64,000 nucleotides of DNA, from assembly GCA_018398805.1 (NCBI GenBank), contig JAGFBZ010002033.1, forward strand, positions 434,001 through 498,000, written 5' to 3'. The notes under the pieces are model-generated. The model was not told the DNA's origin. It ran no database searches and saw only the letters and a list, made by a program, of their open reading frames with translations. The position numbers and the translations under genes are program-made. The DNA is from Hirundichthys speculiger. Taxonomy: Eukaryota; Chordata; Actinopteri; Beloniformes; Exocoetidae. Shown piece by piece: positions 22,383 to 31,714 of the stretch; position 1 is the stretch's first letter; every line of letters begins with the position of its first letter.

Positions 22383-22512
22383 ATTGAAATGCTGTGGCAG
22401 GGGCCTTGAGAGAGCTGTGTATAAAAGAAAGCCCACAAACCAAAGCTGTAAAGAAGAGTGTGCCATAATTCCTCTATAATGAAGAGAGAGACAGATAATA
22501 TCATGAAAATGT
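22383..22512 (+). pseudogene. Tc1-like transposase C-terminal fragment, sense
   Basis: The sequence gaaatgctgtgg through agagagctgtgtataaa and gtaaagaagagtgtgcc follows the 3' part of the Tc1-like transposase gene, near the C-terminal end of its DDE domain. It is in the opposite orientation to the adjoining N-terminal half. The two pieces therefore do not form one colinear element. Either an inversion occurred or two copies were fused. Confidence 0.55.
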
Positions 22513-24487
22513 TTTTTTTTTTTTTTTTGCTACTGAAAGTGGTTTTACATGCTTTGGAGTTGAAACTGGGTGGACTTTCTTTCCACATGTGCATTGATGC
22601 AAATATTTTAAAAATGAAGTTACAAAAACTTAATCACCATCATCAAAGAACTAAAGAGATAAAGCATGAGAATAATCAGTCAGATGCACCAGATGTGAAA
22701 ATTAAACTCCTTGAGATTTTGTCGCTCCATTGGTTTAGGCTTTCCTGTTTATGACTGCTTCTGTCTATCACAGTCACCAGCCAGAGAAGAAGTAGACCCC
22801 GCATGCATTCTTTTTCCATCCTTCTCACACTCTCCCTGTTTTAATTGGCTGGTTCTTTTCCTCTGCTCTTTTTCTTTCTGTCAACTGTCCTTTGTTTATT
22901 TCCTCACGATTCCCCTTTTCTTTCTGTCCATCCTTCACACTGTGTTTTTCCTCTTGTTTATTCTCTGTCTCGCAACTATTTCTGTCAGTCACCCCGCCCC
23001 TCCATCTCAGTTTTTCTCCTTCTTCTCACATAGGCACTTTGTTTGAGGCAGGTCTTGGCATGGGTGGCATTGCTTCCATATGGAAGTGTTCAGGAGATGA
23101 TATAGAACATATGTGACCCGGGCTCGCTGGCTGGGGGAGTGCGGAGATCACACCGTGTCATTAGTGGCAGTGAGAAACGCCAGCTCTGCAGCTCAAGGGA
23201 GGAGGAGAAAAAAGGACAGATATAATTAGGTTAAGGAAGAAGGAAAGGGTGAAAAAGAAGGAGAAGAACAAGAGAAGGTGCTGAGTACATTGTGTCCTTT
23301 GAGGTGCTCAGTGGTGTGTGTGTGTGTGTGTGTGTTTGTGTGTGTGTGTTCTCACTCCACCTTCTCACTGGTTACGTCTCAGTGCTAATGTGAGCTGAAC
23401 TGTAGCAGAAAGGCCAGGTAGACTCACCCTTCACTGTGCTCACTGTTGACTGTTTACTTTGAAGCTTACGCTACTGGGAGCAACTTTAACCAAGTGATTT
23501 TTGTCTAAACTATTGCATATCAAAATCTGTCAAGATTCATCGACTTGCTGTTCTGACAAAAAAGAGTGCTTCATACAATGCAACACTTTCAAAACATTTA
23601 CCCCAATGACAGCTTGCTACACAGTAAGCCCGAGACTTCGTAAAGTTATAAAGACATGCAATGATGTCATAAAACTTCCACTAACCTCAAAGTGAAAAGC
23701 AAGACTCCACATTTTCCACCTACAGCCTCACAGAATATGAATGTGTTTTGATTGTTGCTGTCATACGCTGGCCTGTGGAATGAGTTGGTCGAGCCACAGT
23801 TATTTTGGTTCAGCTTGTGAAAGTCGGCAGAGCCAAACTTTATTTCTCAGGTTGCACACAGTATGAAAAGTATTCCTCATAAAAAGCCATTTCATTGCAC
23901 TGTCCTGCCTCACAAGGAGCTTTGACTGGAATAATGTTAGCTGGTCTTCCTGTATATAGAGTTGAAGGAAACATATCTGAGATTAGACGCATTGAAAATG
24001 TAATAAAAGCCCACAAGGAAAAAAAGAGGCAATTTGCATATTACAGGATACAGTTGTGGCCCACTTTTTTTTATACTCAAGTTTAAAAATGTGTAATTTG
24101 TGTTGTTTCTAATGACGAAAAAAAACAAACAAACCCAAAAACAAACAAAAAAAACCCAAACTGCCGAAAATGACATCAACAACAATAAAACTAGCTCACA
24201 GAGCGGCGGTGAACATCAAGGCAGGATCAAGAAAGCAATGACGGACGTCAGAACAGGCAGAACAAGAAACTAAACAAGAGTGAATCTGGGACAGACGTAA
24301 AAGTTACTCAGCCTCCTCACCTATAGAGGGATCCACTAAGCTAAAAAAAAAATGACAAAAGATCATTCAGTTGGAAATAGTTTTTGCTCATAAATAAACA
24401 GAAACATAACAGATCACTGTCAATAATATTTACCTGCACAGCTGCAGATGGTTGTTCAATAACAAAATCAGCACCACTTTAACAGCA
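22513..24487. other. No gene; pyrimidine-rich tract and (TG)n
   Basis: A C/T-rich stretch at about 22790-23030 opens overlapping plus-strand frames with serine/phenylalanine-rich, low-complexity translations. A (TG)n microsatellite lies near 23307-23350. No domain is recognisable. Confidence 0.5.
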
Positions 24488-25043
24488 GTGTAGTATGGAA
24501 GTATTTCTGTGCCATCTGAGTTTGAATACGAATTTTTAAGATTGAAATTTTTCAGCATCAAAATCAGACTTTGAATTTTAAAAAACATCAGATTTCTAGC
24601 ACTGAATTTTTTTTTGCCTCTGAATTTTATTTTGTTAAAATAAATTCAGTGTTAAAAAAATTGTGGTCTTGAAATATTCAGTTTTTCAAAATTCAACACG
24701 CAAAGAAATTCAACACCCCAAAAAATTCAGTGTAAAAAAAAAAAAAAAAAAATCAACATCTCAAAAATATTCAGTGTAAAAAAATTCAATTTCTAAAAAA
24801 AAAAATCAGTGTAAAAAAAATTCAACCTCAAAAAATTTAGTGTAAAAAAATTTAACCTCAGAAAATTCAGTGTAAAAAGAACCAGACTCAACATCCGGGT
24901 CACCAGGGAGAAGCAATCGATCCCTGTCTCAATTCAGCCACCGTCCAGCCAATCACGTTACGCTCCATTGGTCATGTGACACCCACCAGATAGTAAGACG
25001 GACCGGTCGGCCATCTATCTATCTAAATACTTCCATAGTGTAG
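24488..25043. mobile_element. MITE-like element (about 544 bp) with internal ttcagtgtaaaa array
   Basis: The left end tatggaagtattt at 24494 and the right end aaatacttccata ending at 25037 are exact inverted repeats. The flanks gtgtag (24488-24493 and 25038-25043) repeat directly. The interior (about 24560-24880) is a degenerate array built from ttcagtgtaaaaaaattcaa-like words. A more complex GC-richer segment follows (about 24890-25010). There is no coding capacity. The 6-7 bp TSD does not settle the superfamily. Confidence 0.75.
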
Positions 25044-27113
25044 CAGCTTTAACTAACACAACAAAATTGTACAGCTGTTATGGTAATGATTAAAGCTTAC
25101 GTTCTCTGTTGTTTTTTCTTTTGTGTTTTAAATCTTTTTATAAGGTTCATGACATTTTATTTGTTCCATCTAGGCATACATACTAACATATTATACATGC
25201 ACTTCATAACTGATAAACATACCAAACAGACCTGCTGATGTCATGGGACAAACAATCAGCTACACAGGTTAACTAACTATGTACAGTCAAATGAAAAAGG
25301 AAGTTCACCATCTATCAGATCTGAGGTCTTTCATGTCAGGACTCAATAAAAGTCATCTGGTCGTAATCAGCTTTTAAAATTAGGAAAATAAAATCTTTAT
25401 CTAACAAAAACCAAGCCAAAGTTTTTAAGCAAGGTGTAAAAAAATCAGGGACACCTGATCTGTTTCCACATGAAATAAAAAGAAGTAATTAAGCAAGCAG
25501 GTGCTGATAATGATATGCATTTGGTTAATTGATGATCATGAAGACTGACCACCTCTACAAATTAAGGCACAAGTTACATTAAACTCCAGCATTACTTACT
25601 CGAAACCATGATCTAGAGCAGCCTTTTAACATGTTACACATTTCTACTGTTCATGAAACCTTGTTAAAAGCACCTTTAAGTCATGATTGTAATTTTTCCT
25701 TTATGTTTTATTTACAGAAAATACATCATAACCTCCGAGTACAGTAGTTTCAGTAATAACCCATGCCATGTATGTAAGGGCGTAGAATTAGCATGGTTGC
25801 TAATTCTATGCTAAATCTACGCTAAGAGGTTTTTATCCTAGGTTTGCTGAAATGCTCGGCGTCATTTCTGCATCGAACTGCTCATGGTGTAAGTAGTGAC
25901 CTCATTTGTATACAAATTAAATTGAATTCACTTGCATTCCAGTCATAGCCAAGTTGTGTTATTTAACTTTATTATTCAGTGCCTCACCAGAAACACTAAT
26001 CCTTAGTGCTAAAGAACTAATACAAGCTATAGATTAATTTTATTTTTCCGTTACACGTTAAATGGCCATGAAATGAACTGTGCGAGATTCCAGTGCAAGA
26101 CACATGGGGATCAAAAGGTAGTGAGAAGAGAAGGTGGATGGTAAGGAGATATTTTTTTTTTTAGTTTAAATCAAGTTTTTTAATGAATGAGTCCATAATG
26201 ATAGTAAAGCTAGCTTTTCAGTGACTATAGCGCAGGATAAAATAGACTGTTGCTATGAATAACATGGTCTTTAAACTAACTGCAGACCAAACACAGCCTA
26301 AAAACTGTAGAAGTATAAATATAATCCAGGTCAGTTCTCTTACAGTCTCCCAGAGTAACTAACGTCTATTAAATTAATGTAAGAGAAAAACACCAGCCTT
26401 GTGGAAGAAAAAGATTAACCAACAGAGCCTGTTATGTTGACAGAACAAGAATTTTAGTGACACACAGAAACTTTTCGTTCTGATGGCACTGACGTGTTAA
26501 TTGGGATGAAATTATTTTGTGACATAAACTAAATATTTTTAGCAAGTTAGGTGCTTTTGCAGGTACAGTGCACTGCGTTGGTACAGACAGTTTTCAAAAT
26601 GCCCTCGCTGTTGAACATTAATGATAAGAGAAAAACTGAATTGCCTTAAAGGCCTTTTTTTTCACTCTTCCATATGACATTTACAGTTTCAGTTTCACAA
26701 TAGCTTAAGTAATTTTTTTGAAATTATTCTTTGTGACTTATTTTCCCTGAACATTACACAATTCATAATTTAATACTGTTTTAATCTAGAATGGCATAAC
26801 CCCCCCCTATCAGAATGGCATTGCTAACTAAGGTAAACTAATTGAGATGTCCTTTATCATGTCATCAGTGTAATCATTGGGGAACTTATGTCCCCACCAA
26901 TGACAACACAAACCTGTGCTGTTGCATGTATGACGTCATGGATGAATGCTTGATCTCTTTGCACCATTTTGCTTGTTAAAGACACTTGTTTAATGTAGAT
27001 GTCTTTTTGTTCACTTCCTGATATATTTCTGCTCATTTCTGGTACATTTGTGTCCTTTGTTTGTGTCACACCTGTGTTTTGTTGATGACCCCACTGTTTT
27101 GTTCCATCCACAC
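25044..27113. other. No gene; one short hairpin
   Basis: AT-rich sequence. At 25783-25808 an 11-bp perfect inverted repeat (tagaattagca) with a 4-base loop is present. No recognisable gene or element was found. Confidence 0.45.
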
Positions 27114-27325
27114 CTGAGGGGTATACTACGAAGCAAGTTCCACACAGCCAGGCTTTCTTTAGGTGAGCTGGCTTAACAAACCTGAAACTCACGATCAGAG
27201 ATAACCGGTACCACGATGGTGGTTATCAACTATCTTTGTTAACCGCGGCTTTCTGCTTTCTGCTCTGTGCGCGTTCACTTGAAAGGGGGCGTTTGACGCG
27301 TCATTTGACGCCTCTTCCGGATAAA

Positions 27326-27490
27326 ATGGATAGATCGCGGTCCGTATATTTCAGTCAGGAGGAACAGGTTTTAATAATGCAGGGCTATGAGGATTTCAAA
27401 GAAATCTTTACGGGCAAAAGCAATACTGTAGGTGCGAATAAAGCCAGAGAGGAGTGCTGGCAAAAAATTGCAGATCGTGTAAATTCGTAA
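27326..27490 (+). CDS. Harbinger Myb/SANT-like protein fragment, copy 2
   Basis: This frame of 54 residues begins MDRSRSVYFSQEEQ and ends CWQKIADRVNS before TAA. It covers the start of the Myb/SANT-like DNA-binding domain. An ATG 90 bases upstream is in frame and is also present in copy 1. However, M31 directly precedes the conserved block and is the likelier start. The very high protein similarity to copy 1 could mean both copies are young, or that the coding part evolved slowly before the copies were made. The TAA stop lies exactly at the left border of the tRNA-like segment. Confidence 0.7.
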   Translation: MDRSRSVYFSQEEQVLIMQGYEDFKEIFTGKSNTVGANKAREECWQKIADRVNS

Positions 27491-27656
27491 TGTGACAGTG
27501 TGAGGTCCTGTCACTGACCTCCGATTGATCACGTGTCCTGGCTACATGGCTCAGGGGACATGCCTTTGGCTGACTGGCAATTGTGCGTAACTTTCAACCG
27601 GGAGCCAGGGGATCAAACCCCGCCCGGGCCCTCTGTAGTGTCTCTTGCCACAGTAA
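27488..27656. mobile_element. 163-bp tRNA-like insertion in Harbinger copy 2, TSD taa
   Basis: Copy 1 reads straight through this point (cgtaaattatattt), whereas copy 2 has 27491-27653 in between, with taa on both sides. The ends tgtgacag and the reverse complement of ttgccacag are similar, hinting at short inverted repeats. Inside is an A-box-like tggctcagggg and a B-box-like ggatcaaacccc at roughly tRNA spacing. It could be a small SINE or MITE nested in the Harbinger element. The alternative is that it is original Harbinger sequence lost from copy 1. Confidence 0.6.
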
Positions 27657-27989
27657 ATTATATTTATTTCACCACTTAATACACCTTAATTAATCTCCCT
27701 CCCTCTTTTAGAGCGCTTAAACTTTAAACTTAATGCAGCAGATGTAAACATTATATAGGTCTGACTGTCCCATTATGGATGATAAATAAAAATCACTTTA
27801 GTTTTTTGCTAAATCTATGTGAAATTAATTTAAGATTTAATATTATCTGTGATACCAATATACGTTCACCGGCCACTTTAATAGGTACCCTATCACCCTG
27901 GGGAATCTATGAATTATATTACAACATTTCACATGAAATTCCACGTCACACTGATTATCAATATAATGGACTATTAATTTATGTTACCT

Positions 27990-28332
27990 GCGATTTAGTA
28001 AAACGCTTCTTTTATTTGAAGCGTGCAGATGACCAGGGAATACTACAAACATATTCAGCAGTTCAGTAAGAGCAAGTACAGTATTCCAGTATTCTGGCTC
28101 AGATTTTCTGCATCACCAACTGAATGCATGTAGGTTCCCGCGGCAAAGAAACGCAAAGAAACGCACACCGTTACTGTGAGCGCACAGCTGCGTTTGGTGG
28201 CGCTGCCAATATCTGGCTCTAGCAGATTACAAATGTAACGTATTCCCTCAACTGGAAATCTCTAGCGTTCATAGAGAATATGGTCATGGGAAGCCAGCGG
28301 ATCAGTCCGGTCTCTGAATACTCTCCCTCCAT
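27990..28332 (-). pseudogene. Harbinger transposase N-terminal remnant, copy 2
   Basis: This is the counterpart of 12514-12872 on the opposite strand, with the same blocks, for example the region that encodes the THMHSVGDA-like segment and the FVVFPGHLP region. Stops and frameshifts differ in detail from copy 1. It too lacks the catalytic domain. Confidence 0.65.
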
Positions 28333-28642
28333 TGCACAATCCTGGCGCTAAAGTCAACATGATTGGGTGAAAGTGAAAGGGCGGTGCTTTTTAGAGCCGA
28401 TTTGAGCCTAAACTCTGCACATAACCTGCTCCGGACCAGGATAAGTTTGAAGAGTAAGTTACCATGGTGATCTAGCCAGGTTAAAAGAGAGCCACCTTCG
28501 TGGTACCGGAAATCCTGGTTTTAGACTCAACATACCTCGCTAACCCTCTAATCTCGCTTCGTAGTACACCCCCTCTGGTTGGAATCAGTGCTTACTCTCT
28601 CAGTTCATGCACTTCCCGGTTTCTGCTGTCTTGTGGCAGATT

Positions 28643-29617
28643 GTTTCTTGTAGGGGTGTAACGGTACACAAAACTCTCGGTTCGGTACGTACCTCGGTTT
28701 TGAGGTCACTGTTCGGTTCATTTTCGGTACAGTAAGAAAACAAAATGCAAAATATAAATATGCTAGTTGTTTATTACACACTTTTGTGCTTTTTAACAAT
28801 AGGAACATTAGCCTATACAAAGCTAGAATTTTGCTCAAAAATATAAATACAATATTCTGAAATGTAGATATTTTGAAAAACAAAATAAAAATAACATTGG
28901 CTCAGACTTTTTCTTAAAGAAAATATCCATCTGATGTGCAAAATTGAACAGTTGCAACACTGAACAGTTTCAAGTTGTTGCTCAGATTAAATAACATGAA
29001 TAAGGCTCAGACTGTTTCTTTAAAAACAAATCATTTTGTTTTTTCATGAAGTCCCGGTATGATTTTTTGGCTAAAATGTGAACGAGAAGGTAATTGATAT
29101 CGGGGTTCAATTACTTTTATCATGTGTTTGAAGCCAGCGTTTAGGGTGATGAGGGTTTTAAATCTGCAGCTATAAAACACACTTCGGCTCCCCGGTGAAA
29201 TATAAACAGGGACAAAGAGAAGTTGATAAAACCAAAGTGGTTTGCCGACATTGTTCATCCGAGATCGGGTATGTTTCTGGCAACACGTGTAACCTGTTAA
29301 CTCATTTGAAATGGCACCACCCCAGTGTGAACATCGCTACAAAAAGAGAAAGACGACCGTACAAACACAGCTTCCCACCGCATTTAACACTATGTTGCGG
29401 GAGGGTCCTCAAGCTCTGTCTTATTGCCAATGCTAGTGGCATTAGCATTAGCCATGACGTCCGCTACAACTGCTGTTTGTTGTGCTCCACAACATGCGGT
29501 CCTCTACTTAATATGTCCGTGTGGAAACTTGTTCGATACGCCTCCATTCCAAACCGAGCACCCCGTACTGAAACGGTTCAATACAAATACATGTACCGTT
29601 ACACCACTAGTTTCTTG
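28643..29617 (+). mobile_element. hAT element (959 bp) with exact 8-bp TSD
   Basis: The element at 28651-29609 begins taggggtgtaacggtacac and ends gtaccgttacaccacta, a TIR pair with few mismatches. The 8-bp target gtttcttg is repeated exactly at 28643-28650 and 29610-29617. The subterminal regions are rich in cggttcggtac words. A BED zinc-finger segment is retained but the transposase catalytic part is absent, so this is an internally deleted, non-autonomous copy. It lies only 66 bp from Harbinger copy 2. Confidence 0.93.
29195..29410 (+). pseudogene. BED zinc-finger remnant of a hAT transposase
   Basis: The frame contains VVCRHCSSEIGYVSGNT followed by LLTHLKWHHPS. The C-x2-C pair and the H-x3-H pair have the spacing of a BED-type zinc finger, the DNA-binding N-terminus of many hAT transposases, which recognises the element ends. 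After about 29360 the frame degenerates into unrelated residues, and no hAT catalytic or dimerisation region follows before the right TIR. The first ATG at 29195 lies within the conserved lead-in (KQGQREVDKTK), so the true N-terminus was probably further upstream and is not preserved in frame. Confidence 0.8.
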
Positions 29618-31495
29618 TGATTAGTTTTTGGGCCTTGACTCCCTTGTTTTAGTTCTGGTAAGCGTATGACCGCAGGCTGTTCCTTTTTTGTCCTCTTCAT
29701 TGCTGATGTTACTGATTTTTGCTGAGTTCAAACTGTTAACAGTTATAGAAAGAGATGTGATGTTCAGTTCACCTTATTTGCATGACAAATCAGAGCTTTT
29801 AATGTCACCTGAGCCTCTGGTAAAGTATCCCAGTTTAGATGAAGTCTAAAGTGTTCTTAGCGCACTCAAATTCCACTCCTTATTCATTTTCCTTTTCTAT
29901 ATTATATGTAGGTTCTAAAATACAGCAAATGGCATGATATCACAGGCTGCCCTAAAATAAGACTCTATATTTTACATTTTCTCAAAAAAAGTACTTTGAT
30001 TTAATCGTGTAAAAAAAAATACTAAGGAGAAACCTCATTCAAATGATTAACCTGGTTAACAGGTGGTTAATTGTGTCAAACTATGTATTCTGTCACAAAG
30101 TCTGATTTTTTTTTTCTAAACCTAACTAAATTGTGTTGTTGCCTAAATCTAACCAAGCAGTGACAAATGTCAGAAATAAGTGAAACAGTAATGATTTTAA
30201 GCAGGTTTTGATTGCAGTTATGTAATTCAGACTTAAATAAAACTAAAACAAAAGGCATATATTAAGGGATATTCAACACAGATTTTTCTTTGCACTGTAT
30301 ATAGACCTTTGTTTCTACAATGACACCTGTTGGCATGATTGGGCAGCGGATCAATCCAGTCGACCAACAGCATCCTGTACCAACTGAGTGACAGCCATTT
30401 ATGTGATCTACATCTGCATATCTGACAGCTACATAACTAACTATTCTGCCTCATTATGGAAATTTATCTTCCCTGGAAGCCAGATCTTGGACTATCTACA
30501 TAAACCGCAAAGGGAAAGAATGGAAACATTTTGCAAATAATGACACTGAAATGGCTACAGACCACCTCAGAGATTCTGATTTATGCTTGGTGAATTTAAA
30601 AGGCTCAGTTGGATGCGTGAATGTGTTCTAGTTATTCTTGGGTCGGGGGGTTTTTTTTTAATATCTGCAATCCATAAAGCTGTGAGAGCCGATGCATACT
30701 TTCCAACCTCTCAAAAAGATGACTGTTGAACAAAGGTCCGGGCCTGATCAGATCCATAACAAACTTTAGAACCCTTTAATCTTAACTGTGACATCGCTGA
30801 TTCTACATCATCTTATCCATTTATTTTATTCTCTTCCAAGGGACTGCGTCTGGTTTGCTATTTTGACACGATCCAGGAAGTAGGAGAAATTTTCAGTTCT
30901 TTGACTTTTTATGGACCTCCTAAGGTAAAATTAGAAAAAGCCAAAGGTCTTTGGATTGACGGTCTAAAGGCCCCATTCATGAAACTTTGTGTGCAAACTG
31001 TGAGTAGAGAGAAATTCACGAGTGTTTTGGCATTCATGAAGAATGTTTGCAGTTCTGAACTTTTCTTAGGTACAAATAAAATCTATTCCTGCCTCCGACC
31101 CTGTGCATAATTTGTGTAAATGAGCACATAGACATTGCTTGTCATTCTGAGACTTTACAATGTTCAAGCTTTATGCGGACAGCTGTTTTGACAGTTTGCA
31201 GATACCCATAAAAAAGAAAGGTAATATAACACATTTATTTTAATTGAAAGGCATTTCACATATTTAAGATTCAGATTGTGCTTCTTAAAGTGTCAATGGG
31301 TTAAATAGATGTGATCTGGTGACAGACACCCACGTAGTGACTCAGAACGTCCTGAAGGCGAGGTGGTTATGCATGGGAGGCAAGTGATGGCGCTCTAATG
31401 GACTTCCTGAAGCAGCGAATCTACTGGTCAAGCGACCTTTAGCTTGGATCATTGCAGGATCCTTCCAAGCTGACTAACTGGACCACAATCTAGTG
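29618..31495. other. No gene recognised
   Basis: AT-rich intergenic or intronic sequence. A small frame at 30901-31110 (plus) has a plausible codon mix but no recognisable domain or splice context. Confidence 0.45.
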
Positions 31496-31714
31496 CAGGG
31501 GTCTTCAACCCTGGTCCTCGAGAGCCACAACCCTGCATGTGTCTTAGATGTATCCCTGCTTCAGCACACCTGATTCAAATAAATGGATCATTGTCAGCTT
31601 GTCATCCAGGTCTGCACAAGTTTGTTAACGACCCGTTCATGTGAATCAGGTGCGCTGAAGCAGGGAAACATTTAAGACATGCAGGGTTGCAGCTCTCGAG
31701 GACTGGAGTTACCC
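31496..31714. mobile_element. Hairpin MITE, copy 2 (219 bp)
   Basis: It begins caggggtcttcaaccctggt and ends near gaggactggagttaccca. It has the same long inverted arms as the 14.9-kb copy (ctgcttcagc on the left, gctgaagcag on the right). A clear TSD is absent. The caggggt start and overall form suggest a hAT-derived non-autonomous family. Confidence 0.8.

Larger units (their letters stand above)
27114..28577 (-). mobile_element. PIF-Harbinger element, copy 2 (1458 bp, inverted)
   Basis: The element at 27117-28574 has the same TIRs as copy 1 (aggggtatactacgaagc and the reciprocal end) and an exact 3-bp TSD, ctg, at 27114-27116 and 28575-28577. Internal order is reversed relative to copy 1: the Myb-like frame is at the left on the plus strand and the transposase remnant at the right on the minus strand. 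It is longer than copy 1 almost entirely because of a 163-bp segment at 27491-27653. Confidence 0.9.

Noticed and set aside
22711..23116. Three overlapping plus-strand frames (62-111 codons) in a C/T-rich stretch
   Set aside because: Low-complexity serine/phenylalanine/leucine translations from a pyrimidine-rich tract, with all three frames open over the same bases.
27540..27640. A functional tRNA gene
   Set aside because: A-box and B-box-like motifs are present, but the flanking stems do not pair as a tRNA acceptor and the segment behaves as an insertion.
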